Of a stretch of DNA of 64,000 nt, positions 33,601-46,990 are shown piece after piece. The translations under genes and the position numbers were made by a program. Every line of letters starts with the position of its first letter. Within the stretch, counting starts at the first letter, position 1. Origin of the DNA: Hybos culiciformis (taxonomy: Eukaryota; Arthropoda; Insecta; Diptera; Hybotidae); the NCBI GenBank assembly GCA_964007475.1, contig OZ023273.1:56253834-56317833 (forward strand). The letters run 5' to 3'. Under the pieces are notes generated by a model that had not been told where the DNA came from, made no database searches, and worked only from the letters and a program-made list of their open reading frames with translations.

Positions 33601-36600
33601 AATTAAACTTTAATGACATTGAAGAAATATTTTATTCTAAAATATTTTATAATTAATAAAATAAGATAATTTTTCTTAAGAAATTCTTTGGTTTCGCATT
33701 CCAACAAAATTTTTCGAGCCAATATAACAGCAGAGTATGATATATAAAAGTTATTTTACTTGCATCAGCTGCGTAAAAAATAGTTACAGAAAGTTTCACA
33801 GCTCAAGACAAGTAATCAAATACCATTCTAATTTAAATAAAATGCATAATATTTCAAAATTATTATTTTATTTATAATTGAAATTAAATTTCACTTAATA
33901 TATAATTTCAATATACAAAATCTTAAATTATATAGAATTAAAAATCTTAAATAATAATAAAGAATATCCAACAGAAGTAAAATTTTCGTAATTAATTTTT
34001 TTTTTTGTTTTTAATCCTTCATTAAAAGAAACACATAAAAATTATTTGCATAAAATGTTGCTTATGAAAATTTTAATTGAGACAAATGCCGAACAGAACC
34101 AAAATTTTTATTCAACAACTTTTTCTTTGGTTTTTTTTTTCCTTTTTTATGTTTCTCTCACTTTCATAATAATGAGAAAATTTTATATAATATGTTTATT
34201 ATTATTAAATGAATATGAACAAAGAGTTTTTTTTTTTTGGCTCACTCTGAATTTTAAAGTTGCTTAATTTATAGATTGTTAAATAGTATATTCCTTAAAA
34301 CTCAATAGATTATAATTTTAAATTAACACTTCATTTTGAAATCTTGATTCTTTAAAACCAAATAAAAAAAAAAAAAACCCTTTAACTATAAACTTGTTTA
34401 TTTATTTTTCTCAAGTGAAAGGTTTTTTTTTTTTCGTGAATCAAATAAATAAAAAAATAAAATAAATTATATTTTTCCATAATTATAAAATATAATGATA
34501 CCAATTTTTAATGCCTCTCGGCTTTTTAAGTGATAATACTTATAAAAATTTAACAGCAATAATATAAAAAAAATAAAACTTGTTTTTTTATACTATTTTT
34601 AAAGAAATAAAATTTTAATATGATCGTGATTAATTGGAAATTAATCATAATCTTCAAAAGTGGCAAGAAAATTTCTGAATTCTATTTAAGAAGAAAAATA
34701 ATTAGATTTAGTAGTCTAGAAAATTTTGGGTCTTAAAAGTATCAAAAACTGTATTGGTCCGTAAGAAAGTTGATTAAAGTGTAAAAAATTCTGAAATTAA
34801 TTTCGAAATAATCATTTCAATTTTCGTCTTTCTTTTTCTTGGTTCAAATTTTTTGACCTTCATATAAGTTATATAGGATTTTTAATTTCAAATTTATAGT
34901 AAAAAAAAAATAATTTAAAATTCTAAATGTTTCGGATCAACTATTTCAATTATAGTCTTTGGTCACAATTTTCTTTTGATAAACTGTGACTTGGTATCAA
35001 CCGCTGCTGAAAAATTATTTTTGATCAATTGTTTTCGAACTCTTTTATCGCATACAACTGTGACCAAAATTTTAACGAAAATTTAACTCAAAAGTAAAAA
35101 ATATATAGGAGATATTTAATGCGGATCCAGCTAATATAGCTTATGGGTGTATGTATCTCAGTATTCTTCTTTCAATTAGAAAAATAAAATAAAATAAACA
35201 CCCTATTTTCAATCATTAATTATTTATTTCACAATTTTATATAAAAATTTATTTATTTATTTATTTGTTAATTAATTATATTAATTACTGTTATCATACA
35301 TAGGAACATAGTTTCTATAGTTTAAGGCATATAATACATTGTTCTACATATATACATAATAGATAAATGTTAGAACCGGATATCTTTATGGCAGATGATA
35401 TTTTCTGTGTGAACTCTATACTTATAAGAAAAAATAAATTAGAGTAAATTATAAAATAAATTGTCTATATAACCGTAATTTTTAAAAATTTTATCATTAA
35501 ATTAATATTATGTCATTTCAAAATACGAAAAAATATTTAATAACATCAACATGTTATTGATTCTATAACACTTAATATATTATATGAAAATATCTATTTC
35601 AAGTTAGACATAAACTTACACCCAAAATCAAACACAAAATTAGGACACAAACTTACTAAAGTAAGTCGACAATTTTCAATTTATTTTTTTCACACTTTGT
35701 ATTAAAAAAGTATCCCGTTTTGTTGCAAACATGAATAATTTCAATATTTTTCTAAAAAATATTTACATATATTTATGTAAGTATGATAAAAATTATACTT
35801 CATATAAATATAGAAATAACATTTTATATGTCAGATTTATGCCATAAAAATCAAATGTATAATTAAAAAAAAAAAATTACATCGACGAGAAATAAACATA
35901 TGCAGTAAATAATTTTTATGAACCTTTATGAATTAAGTATAAAAACAATAATAATCTTAAATAAAGTTATTTATAAAACAAAAAAAAAAAATTAAATATA
36001 CGGTTGCCGATTTAATAAAATAATGATTTCGTAATTTTTTTTATAGATTTTTTTTTTAATCATGTTATTTACAAGAATTAAAAATTAAAATAAAATAAAT
36101 GAATGTTCGATTTTCAAACTTCAAAGTATATGTATATATGGGAAATAATAACAATTTAACAGCAAAAATTGATTCATTTAACATTAAATTAACATTAAAA
36201 AGTTCTGTCTGTTAAAAATGAAAATTCTTGCACGCGCCTCATTATTTTAGTTCGGGAAATTTTCGATCCAAATAGAAAAATTATCATATAATTTTTGCAC
36301 ATAAATTAAATAATAATTATGTTTATGTTATTTTTTTTTGTTTTTATTTTCAGAATTAAATATAATTGTGTTGTTGAAATGAAATTAGTTTCATAGAAGG
36401 AAAAAAACAAAACACGTATATCGAATTGATATTATTTTATACTCATAAAATTTTAAATAATCATAATAAAAATATCGTGTAAAAAAGCGTTAACTTGATA
36501 ATTATTTGGTAAGTTTATATAAAAATAATTTAATTCATATTTTTTTTTTGTTCAATAAATACATTTATTTTCATAAGAGCAATAAAGTTTTCTTTCTTAT

Positions 36601-38268
36601 TTTGTTTTTTTTTTTTTTTTTTAATTTAAATCAGAACAAATTTTAAATTGACTGTAAAAAATTAATAAAATTAATTTAAATTATTACAAATTACAAGAAA
36701 AAAAAAAACTAATATTTTAAATTACTTCGGAAAGGTATATGTGCGAATTTCATAATTTTATGGTGAATGTGTTTTACACTCTTTGTTATATAAAAGATAT
36801 TTTAATTTTTAGCTCATTTGTGAATAGAATATAGGTATAATTAATATAAATATCATGACATGATGTTGTAAAAACATTTTGTACGTAGTACATCCTTATA
36901 TCTTATATAAAGTAAAATTTACAAAACATATGACAGTATCTTAAGCAAATAGCAAAGTATTTTTTAATTGATATGTATTAAGGTGAACCTATTTTGATTG
37001 CAGCGTAAAAATAAAATGTATGTAAAAGAAAATAAATCTATCAAGACCAAGCGAGGCTTTATAGATTGATAGCACTCAAAGTTTTAATTAGGAAACATTG
37101 ATAGTGTGAACCTATTTCCTATATGATGAAAAAAATAAATTAAAATTATGTTGCATGAAAAAAAAAAACTTTCGGCTTGACTTTTGATCTAAATTAAAAT
37201 TTCCTTGTTTTGATTTAGTTTTGATATAGTTTTAAACACTATTGTATGTAATTAATAATTAATAACATTTTATATAACTAGTTAAAGTACTGTTACTACA
37301 TAGTACCACAAAAGCCAACTTCCGGAATTTTTATCATAAGTATTTTTTTTATTTATATGCTTTTCATTAAAAACACTCCTTTTTAACCTTAATTCTGTCA
37401 CTATATTCATAATATTTAATTGCGTATAAAACGTCATAATTATAAGCATGACGAACAACATTTTTTTTGTGAAATATTTACCAATTATAAGCTAAATTTT
37501 ATAAACATTTTTGAAATTATTAAAATGTAGGTTTTAAGGTATTTACGTTTTTTTTTTTTTTTTTTGTAAATTTAAGTTTTTATTTTACACATTTAGAAGT
37601 ATTGAGAGAAATATGCAGTGTACTATCAACTTAACTACGCTTATAAGGAAATCCTGAATTATAATGAGATTAAATGAGAGTGAAAAATTCTAAATTATAA
37701 TTTTATTTCATCATAATATTTAAAGGATATGGTTTATTGTTTATAGAATTTTACCCAGGATGTTGTAAACAAAGAAAATAATTTTATTACGTTCTGATTC
37801 TGCTTGATTTCAATAAAACTTAAAACTATTTTAAATACAATATTCAAATTTTACATATTAAATTCAGGGAAAATTTACCATCAATATCAAATGTATTAAA
37901 TTGCAATGTGCAATGAAAAATAATTATAAAAAAAATATTTATTTAATTTAGGCAATTAATGCGTGCTTTTTTATTTTTTCTCCATGTAAAAATACAAAAA
38001 AATTGTCCAGTGAGAATAAAAATTGTCACACGATTACCTTGTGAAAAATAAATCTATTTAGGCGTACCTTGATATTAAGTCATGTATTCTATAGTAATTC
38101 AAAACAAAGTTTTTAATATGACTTATGGTCGCAGTTATTAAAAGCTCATAATTGTGTAAATTAAAGGCAAGAAATTTAATGTTCAAAAAATAATATGTTA
38201 ATTAATTCTATATTCTAACCGTTTATTTATTTTTATTTATTTAATTTTATTTTATTTTTTCATTTCAG
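22690..38268. other. Long AT-rich non-coding stretch
   Basis: I see no gene, RNA gene or recognisable transposon in these 15.6 kb. Many homopolymer runs and AT microsatellites are present, including (TTTA)n at 24,577-24,608. Two places are less AT-rich and may be functional: 31,565-31,665 and 32,275-32,515 (see findings). Longer frames, such as those near 29,693-30,028 and 32,808-33,236 on the minus strand, are compositionally biased and carry no motif. Confidence 0.5.
24577..24608. repeat. (TTTA)n microsatellite
   Basis: Eight uninterrupted TTTA units. Confidence 0.95.
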
Positions 38269-38592
38269 ATATTCTATGTTATTATGCAAAGAACTATTAT
38301 AAATAGTTATAAACAAAAATTTAAAAAATATTTCTCTAAACATTTGAGAAAAATTATTTTATTAATTATAAAACATGAAAAATTATAGCAGCAAAGTGAA
38401 AATCAATACATGATTTACAATAGAATAAATTAATATTTATTATATTAAAATAATTAATTAATAATTTAATAATAACAACAAAAAAAAAAAGAAAAGAATT
38501 AATTATAATAAAATTACTTAATTAGATTAAAAATAGAAAATTACAACATTGATTTCGAAAAAGAAATCAACTAAGATATCATTTTGCAAAGA
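38269..38592 (+). other. Putative exon, 5' untranslated part
   Basis: A strong acceptor-like signal (T-rich tract then TTTCATTTCAG, 38,258-38,268) precedes this AT-rich stretch, which runs straight into the start codon at 38,593. It contains several upstream ATGs followed by short open frames of a dozen codons or fewer, so translation of the main frame would be inefficient unless these are bypassed. Whether this is really transcribed is inference from the splice-like borders and the reading frame that follows. Confidence 0.4.
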
Positions 38593-38637
38593 ATGGCGAA
38601 AATTAATAAAATTTTTGTCGCTATTTCTTTAATATTG
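38593..38637 (+). CDS. Putative first coding exon: signal-peptide start
   Basis: An ATG with A at -3 and G at +4 (a good animal initiation context) opens a frame of 15 codons, MAKINKIFVAISLIL. It ends exactly at a consensus splice donor, TTG|GTAAGT, at 38,638. The peptide has a short basic start (K3, K6) followed by a hydrophobic run from residue 7, the layout of a secretory signal peptide cut short by an intron. Many secreted or cell-surface proteins of insects have such a first coding exon before a large intron. The rest of the protein was not found downstream, so the gene cannot be named. The intron is in phase 0. A chance ATG before a chance donor is the alternative; I rate the call a little under even odds. 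Confidence 0.45.
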
Positions 38638-41600
38638 GTAAGTTTAATTTTATTTTTTTTAATTAAAAAAATTGCAAAAAAATTATTAATTTTGTTGAAA
38701 CAGAAATACTGGGTAATTAAAATCCAAACAAAAAAAAAACAAAAGAGTTAAGGAACAAACTTGGTAATAATCCAAATGTATAAAAATCATTTATTACTGT
38801 TTTAATTCTATTTGTTTTTATTAAACTTTTTCATTATAAATTTTTCTTATGTTTTCTTCTCTTTCGATAAAACGAAACTTCTAATTTATTCAGTTCTGAT
38901 TCTGGGCTAATTAAAAATTAAACTTCTTTTAAAGAAAATTTACATTAATCAGAATATTGTACCTATATAAAAAATGCTAATAATTCTTCTGCAGATAAAA
39001 AATTTTCCTTTTTAGTAATTGCGTTAGAAAAAATTTCATAATTTTTCAAAACAACTATATAAATATAATATAATTGAATTTTTGATAACCATAAAAATAA
39101 TTAATTATTTCAATCATGGAAATCTACAAGATAAATTTACTACACTTTTTTTAATAAATTCAAATGGCTCAAAAGCTTAAGCTAGAAAAAAATTTCTAAT
39201 CAAATTCAATTTAAATTAGCATGATGCTGCAATTCGTTAATGTCTCATTTGAAGCGCTGTCAAACTTTGCCAATTTTTTTTCTGTTTTATTTGCAATATT
39301 TACAAATAGTTTTTTTGCTTTCACTTAAATCTTCTCCAAGTGTTATGTGAATTTTCAAATGATCAAATGTAATTACAAGATATTTTTTTGGTTTTTTTCT
39401 TCTTTTATATCGGACATTAATTTTGATTGTACTTTTTATTATTTATTTTCGCATTATCTATAATAAAGTATGTCAAAAATATTAAGCAGATAATTAAGCC
39501 ATTATAGAAAAAAAAAATTTCTTAATTTATTATCTAATATATCAAAGTTATATAAAAAAAAAATATCAGTTTTTATAATTACAGATTTTTTCAAATTGTC
39601 AATATTATTCACATAGTAGTATGAGATCTAGTTCAGATAACAATTTTATTTAATACCAATCAGACGTGTTTAACTGAATACAAATATAATAGCTCAGATA
39701 TTGGTATTGATATCAATTCGATCGAAAAAAAAAACTCTTGAAAATTTGTTTTCCGAAATCTCAAAATTAAATTCTTTTCATATATAATAAATTTTAAATG
39801 CATTAATTTTTAAACAATTCGCTAGATCTACATTCAGCAATAACTTTAGTTATTGAAGTAAAGATAAAAACGTTAATCTTGAGTTGCTCAAGAATTGAAC
39901 TTGTAAAACAAATTGAAATTTTATCGATATTGAATTTAGAACTGAAATAACATACCCATAAATTGTGGCCTATAATTTTATTTATTTTTTTGTTTATTTT
40001 CTTTAAATACTTATTTATAATGCCAAAGTTGGTAATTTTAGGTCTTTTAATTAAATAAATTTGAAATAGATTTTCTTTCTTCCTTCAATCAAATAAATGA
40101 AAAAAAAAATTTAAGAATAATAATCGATTAATCTTATGCACCTGCGTCCATTACTTTTCTTAATATTAGAAGGTTTGATATTTTTATTATCTTACAGTCA
40201 TATAGCTCATATTGTATTCAATATGTTACAATACTGCCTTTCAATTTAACATAAAAATATTTAGTTTTAATATATTTATGACTGTTTACGTTTGCTTTTA
40301 TATATATTTCAACTTAATTTTATCAGTTTATCATTTAACTTTAGATCTATCTTAATTCAAATGCCTTTTTAGTTTAGTCGTTTATTTTTAAATGATAAAT
40401 GTCGTGAGTAAATTGTCGTGAGTATCGACTGGGCATTTGCTACGATGAGGTAAAACCTCGAAACTAGTTGGCGAAAATTTAATAAATTTTATATTTATAT
40501 TAGTAGAATTAAAATAATAAAAATAAAAATCATATTAAAAGGGATAAAAATAAAAAATAATTGTTTGTTTTAATTTATTTTCCTTTTTTACTTAATATGT
40601 TTAAATTCTACCAAGAATTATCCGAGGAGTCAGTTAACTTCATATTTAACTTTGACAAAAAGGTAATAAACATATTGTATTATGCTTGAAACTTTGTTTT
40701 TGTCGCTTGGATTTAAATAAAATTCTTCCAAGAATTGTTTGTAAGTTTTTATAAAACATTGCACGATTGAACAAATAAAGCAACATACAATGCAGATATT
40801 GATACTTGAAATTATTTTTCTTTCAAATTTTCCAAAACAAACAAAATATTCAACAGCTTATTGGCAAAGAAAAATTTATTGAATGTAATTAGATATAAAT
40901 ATCTGATTTGTTATATACAGTATATATATTTAAAATCTTAAGAAATTTTAGATTTTCAATTATACAAATAATACAAAATTTAACAAATCAGACTCTGACT
41001 AACTATTTAACGACTTTTAACATATAATTATTGTATATAACTAGTAAGATAAATTGCTACTTTATCTGCATGTATATACGTATATATAGAAATTTTGCAA
41101 TTTTTAATTATTAAATTGAAGGCACAAAGTACAATAAATCATTACTTATTAATTATTATATAAAACAAAGTATAGAATAATTATGCAAGTTTTTTTTTTT
41201 AAACTAACTTTATATATGATTTTTAATTTTAAAGAGTCTCCATTAAATCGGTTTTCTAATATATCAAATTTAATCGTAAATATTTATATAAACATTTATA
41301 TTAACATACAAATTGCGCGGTAAATTCTTGCACATAAATTTCTTCTTCAGTTGAAATGAAACTCTGTAATAAAGCACACCTAAATACTAACCGAAATTGT
41401 TGTTATTGTATTGGCGCGAGGAATTCCAAATGCCAGTGGAAAAACAATATTATTTTACTTCTAGATCTGTTTTAGTTTTGTATGTCTAAAAATACATGTA
41501 GAATTTTGCTATTTGTTTCTTAAAGATTTCTGTGATTTATTTATTATTCCACACAAATATAAGTTAAAATATTTTTTAATTAGGGTTTTAAATAATGGGC

Positions 41601-44600
41601 TTAGGCAAGTAACTCTTGCGTTACTTACTTCCACGCCATGTCCGTGCCAAATATTTCTTTCATATAATTTTCTAATTGTACACATCATTAATTTTCATGT
41701 CCTTGGATATTATTAGATACTTGAAATGTTGAACAAATTTAGCTATTTTTACATAGAAATGAAACAATTATTTTCTAAGCCTGAGTCATCATACTTGTCG
41801 CTTAATAGAAACATCTTACTAAAACTCAGAAAGCTTAATTTTAATTATATATTATCTAACATTTGTGCGAAATTTGTTTTTTCTGTTACTTTCAGAAAAC
41901 AAAAGTATGCCATTCAGTTAAATGTCAAATAAATGTTGTTTTACAAGTATAAATTTCAATTTACATCCCTTTATATGTAAAATTAACCAAATATCTCAAA
42001 TATTTAATTAACTAGTACATACTAAAATAAAATGTATTTTATTATATAGGTATATATTTTAAATATTCCTGTTAAAAGCTAACTTCTTTTTAGGTTTTTT
42101 TTTCAAATATTTTATCACGCGGAAAATATTAAGAATCATAATATATTTTATATTCATAATATATACTTAACTATGTTATGTTTTTTTTTTCATAAAATTA
42201 TTATGTATAGATACATTGTTATATATTGGCCAACAAATATGCTTTTAAGCGAAAATCGTGCATTTATGTTCACCCAAGCATTCATAATTAATTATAATAT
42301 TAAACTAATTCATATTACATAATCATTATTTTTAAAAAATTACTAAAACTTTGCAGAAGTTTTTCATTTATAAGTATATCATAATTTTTTAAATATAGGA
42401 TCTCTCATTTGAAAAAAAAGTGAATAAATTTATGACCCAAAAAAAAAGATACATTATGGGAAGTCGATTATGGTTTTTTTTTCTTTGTGATCATTAAATC
42501 ACTTTATTGACTTCCTTTAGTTTTAAACTTTACTAAAAAAAAAATATTTCAAAATTTTGAACATTTCAAAATACAATTTTTTTTTTTATTAAAATTTAAA
42601 TAATAATTTCCATGTGAACTTAAAAGTATATAATATATTAATTTTTGTACTTATGTTGATATTAATTTTTTTCACACGGTGGTTATTATTTAGCTTTATA
42701 TACTTTTCTTAAATTAATTTTTCAACAAAAAGTCTCAATAAAATTCAAGACAGACACACAACTTAAGAAAATTTAAAAGAAAAACTTTTTTTTTCTAACA
42801 ATAACTATAGGGAATTTTCTTTTGCCTATAAAACAAACAAAACACATTGGTGTCCCAAATTTTAACTTTATTTTTTTTTTATATAACTAAAAGATAAATA
42901 TGTTATTAATGAACATTATTATCGGTCTTAAATCGGCAAAAAAAGAAGGATTAATTCATTTTATATCTAATAAGAATTTGTTTTATTATTATTTTTCTTG
43001 TATATTTACTATTAAACTTTTGATTTAATAGCTTAATTTTGTTCAACCAGTTTTTTTTTCTTTTTCTTAAATTTATACAAAATTTTAACTGGTTTTATGT
43101 ATAAATTTAACTCGTTTTATTACAGTTTAAAAAATTGTTCATGCTGTGTGCTTTAAATATGCTGCGTTTAATTAAATTCATAATCTCGTTTTTTTTTTCT
43201 TCTCTTTTTTGCTTAAAATATTAAAGATAATATAAGATAAATGATTAAAAACTTTTAGTTTTAACAGACTTTGTTTTGTATATAGAAAAAATTATGTTGT
43301 TATTTTATTAAAAGGTTAAATAAAATAAAATTCACTAAAAATTATTTTATCTTTAAATATTAAAGTTTGATTTATGTTTTTTGTTTAATTCTTCTGACGC
43401 ACTATAATGTGAACAAATTCTTCATCGTAACTCTTTAATATTCAATTTTACGTGTGAAATTAATACTTTTTTCTTAAGTGATACTACAAATAAAATTAAG
43501 CGATGCTTTATGTTGGAAAAACTGGCGTATATAACAAATTATAAGGCAACATAAAAGTAGCCTTTCTAAATTTATGGTTCGCTTCTAAATTTATTTTTAT
43601 CTCTTTGGCATTGATCTTGAAAATTTTAAAGAAAGTGTTTTCTTTAAACTTGCCATGAACTGCTTTTATTTTAAATGTCACAACAAAATAAAAATTAATA
43701 AATTAAAGAATACCGACATACAATGAAAGTACTTAACATGTGAGTTGAAATTAAAAAATAATTAAAAATTATCCTTGGTATATATCCGCACAAATTAATC
43801 AAATCGTTTTGACCGGATTTTATCAGGCTCTTTTAGAGATTTATTTGAAAATATAATTACGCTCAAGTACATAAAAACCGAACAAAATATTATAGTTCAG
43901 TATCAAAAAAAAAATCGTGTGTTAACTTTTCCGGATATTATCTAGCTATACATATATTTATTCTTACACTGATTAAACAATGTAAATTAATGCATTGTAA
44001 ATTTAAGTTTCCCAATATGTATATTTCAATTTTTAAGATAAATTTCCGCATCAATTTGTGCCATCAGACCATGTCAGTACCAGTATTCATGTACAATTGT
44101 ACATATATATAGTTCATAATGTCTAAATTGTTTTATAAGTGACTAAGTCGAATTCATCTGAGAAGGAAATAATAAATTCTTGAAAGAAATGTTTTTATGT
44201 TGACAAGATTTCTGTGAAATTATTTTTATTTTATTCAAGGTGAGAAAAAAATTTTATTCTTTTATTTCTACAGAACATACCTAAATATATTTACATAATG
44301 TGTAAATATTTTTACTTAGAAAAATAAAATTGTCCACATTAAATTCCGTCCAAACTAATTACAGCTTTGTTTAACAAAACATTAATTTTTCCAAGTGAAT
44401 AAAAATTAACAAAACACCAATAGATTTTATATTTTCACTTTTATGTCTCAAAAATGTCAATAAAGTTAATGATTGGAAAATATTTTTTTATTGAGTAAAA
44501 AAAAAAAAATAATATGTGCTTATACATTGTGCATAATAATCTTGTTATTATTGCGTAAATTTCTTGAAATTAATTAAAAAGTCAAGTGACTATTTGATTT

Positions 44601-44904
44601 CTTGATCTTATTATAGATTTACATTATGTTGAACTTGAAATTTATTGAATGAATTATAATTCATAATAAATTATTTTCTAAATATTGTGCCTTCTTCAAG
44701 AATTCTTATATTTTTACCCAAAAAATAATAAAAAAAACAAATGTGAAATTGAAATCTTATTATACGATTTCACACCTGTTACAAAATCCTTACTTAACAG
44801 AAAAATAATAAGTGTAAATAATTCTTCAATTTTCTTCACATTTATGTCCAATACTTGAATAAACCATATTATTGCGATTGAAATTTCAGATTTAGGTATA
44901 CTCG
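38638..44904. other. AT-rich DNA, possible intron
   Basis: If the exon ending at 38,637 is real, this is the start of its downstream intron. No second exon is evident. The only repeat trace is the LINE-like 3' end at 40,395-40,580. Confidence 0.45.
40395..40580 (+). mobile_element. Possible 3' end of a non-LTR retrotransposon
   Basis: A GC-richer word cluster, TGCTACGATGAGG-TAAA-ACCTCGAAACTAG, can form a small hairpin (GAGGTAAAACCTC). It is followed by an AT-rich tail with ATAAAAATAAAAAT repeats. The layout GATGAGG...CCTCGAAAC then A-rich tail is common at LINE 3' ends. It is too short to classify, and no coding trace lies upstream. Confidence 0.35.
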
Positions 44905-44912
44905 TACTGTTC

Positions 44913-45294
44913 TAGGGTGACCAGACATACCCCATTCTAGGGTAGGCTATCCCATTTTTGATTCAATTTTCCTGAAATACCCCATTTCCAAAATCTGTAA
45001 TGGGGTAGGAAAAAACACCCCAAAAACACTCAAAATATTTTTTTTTTTATATCTAGTAAATTTCAGAATTATGAGGTCAACTTTTATTATTATCAATTGA
45101 ACAGATAATGTAGATATTGAAACAATTTAATTTTGTATGATTTAATTTTCTAATTTTGTTTTATTTTTTGTTAGTTATTAAATATTACAGAGAATTAAAA
45201 AGTTTCTTTTATTTTTATATAGTGAAAAACGAAAAAAAAAAAAACCATCAATAAAATACTAACCCAAAAATAAATTTTTGATCTGGTCACCCTA
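44913..45294. mobile_element. hAT MITE with 8-bp TSD TACTGTTC
   Basis: The TIRs TAGGGTGACCAGA and TCTGGTCACCCTA are imperfect only beyond 13 bp. They are flanked by exact duplications TACTGTTC at 44,905-44,912 and 45,295-45,302. The element is 382 bp long. The left half is rich in TACCCCATT words (CCCCATT repeated three to four times), and the interior is AT-rich. It is non-coding. The intact TSD suggests a fairly young insertion. Confidence 0.93.
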
Positions 45295-45302
45295 TACTGT
45301 TC

Positions 45303-46706
45303 TATTCTAATACAAATATTGAAAATTTTCTCTAATAAAATTTTTTGAATTCTTGTAATTTTTTTTTTGAATAAAACATTTTTCAAGGTACAGTGTATGG
45401 AATTATTATTAAAATAATTAAACTTATAAAAATAAATATCTTATAACAAAATAAATTGATGTCTTCAAAAAAACATTATTGTACTTTTATGTGAAAATAA
45501 TTATGAAACTTAATTGGAAAAAACAAACAGTCCATAAAAATATTAATGATTTCTTCTAAAATTTGTCATTCTAATTGGTGACCACTACTTTAAAAAAAAA
45601 ATTAAAAATAATTATTCAAGTCAGTAATAAATTTGTGACATATTGACAGATTATAACAAATACTTGCATAAATTACAATTTTTTTTTTAATATTATACAA
45701 TATAAAAATGTCAATCATTTACCAGTCTGAAACTACCTATTTATATGGAAAATATTTATTGTAAACCATACTTTGCTTTGTGATAGAAAACAAAATGATC
45801 AAATTCAAGGATCTAAAATTTACTCACATTTTGCAAAAATGTTGTTAAAAAATTGAGAAGTTAAAAATTTAACTTAACATATAACTTAATGTATAGACTT
45901 ATTAGTTGTCTTTTAGTTGTTTTTTTTTGAAAATTCTTTAAATAGAAGTTTTAAGAGTTAATTTCTTCTTTTTCATAATTCAGATAAATTTTAAAAAAAT
46001 AGTTAATATAGTTTATAACGGTTGTAATACATGTAATAACATTAATATTAAAATATTTATATGACTAATTTCAAAGAAGAAAATACCGTATATTTTAATC
46101 ACATCTTAATTCATTATTTATAATAGAAATATATTTGTGTACACAATATTAATCAATTCAACTCAATGTCTTTGCAAATGATTTCAATATTAATTGAATC
46201 GACCACCAGTTGATAAATATAAACAGACACAGAAAAACGAAAATAAAAGAAATATGATTTTTCTTTTGTAGAACATTTAACATGGTATTATAAAATGTAT
46301 ATCAAATTTCATATCATGTGTTATATGTACTTTTGTTGTGAATAACAATAACGTTTTTCCTTTCCATATCTTAAATAAGTAATTTGTAATCAATTTAATA
46401 CTCTTATTAATCAATTTAAATAATTTGTAAATTAGAAATAAGAAGTTAATAATTTATGATAAATATTGACATGATATGATGTTTAACTGAAAGTATTAAA
46501 TTAATTGCATGCACTTATTATTCTTTTTTTGCTAGTAGATAAACGTAATAAATAAACTATGAGTTATATATTAAAACAACATTAAAACTCGTCTGTAGCC
46601 ATTCTATTATTCAACTCGGGTGGGCGAAAATACAAAAAAATACATTTTTCGGAAGGAAATTCTGAATAGTTTTAATCTAAATGTTTTCCATATTAACCGT
46701 GTTAAG
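45303..46706. other. AT-rich non-coding DNA
   Basis: Nothing recognisable apart from simple sequence. Confidence 0.55.
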
Positions 46707-46710
46707 TTAA

Positions 46711-46986
46711 CACGTTGACGGACAGTAGAAACAAGTGAAATTCGAAAATTGACACTATATGTTTTTGTAATTTGTTGTTTTTGTAATTTAATGTGTTAAC
46801 CTTGCATACTAAATTTTTTTTCGAAAACATGACACTAGGCTTCTACTTGTACGCTGGTAAATGCACATTTGTGCTGCTACAGCCGCAGTGTCTAAAAACG
46901 ACCGTTTCGTATTGGACGGCTATTGCCGTCATGTCACATAGTGAACTTGAACTTGACGGCTATAGACGCAACTGTTCGTCAACGTG
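46711..46986. mobile_element. piggyBac-like MITE with TTAA target site
   Basis: The TIRs CACGTTGACGGACAG and CTGTTCGTCAACGTG are imperfect at one position. They are flanked by TTAA on both sides (46,707-46,710 and 46,987-46,990). The TTAA duplication is the hallmark of piggyBac insertion. The right half is unusually GC-rich for the window and holds a small hairpin GACGGC-TATT-GCCGTC (46,915-46,930), with a second GACGGCTAT nearby. The open frame across it encodes nothing recognisable. It is 276 bp and non-autonomous. Confidence 0.88.
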
Positions 46987-46990
46987 TTAA

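Noticed and set aside
41600..41625. Small hairpin AAGTAAC-TCTTGC-GTTACTT
   Set aside because: A 7-bp stem is expected by chance many times in 64 kb.
46793..46990. 65-codon open frame
   Set aside because: It lies within the piggyBac-like MITE and ends in its TIR; no transposase similarity seen.
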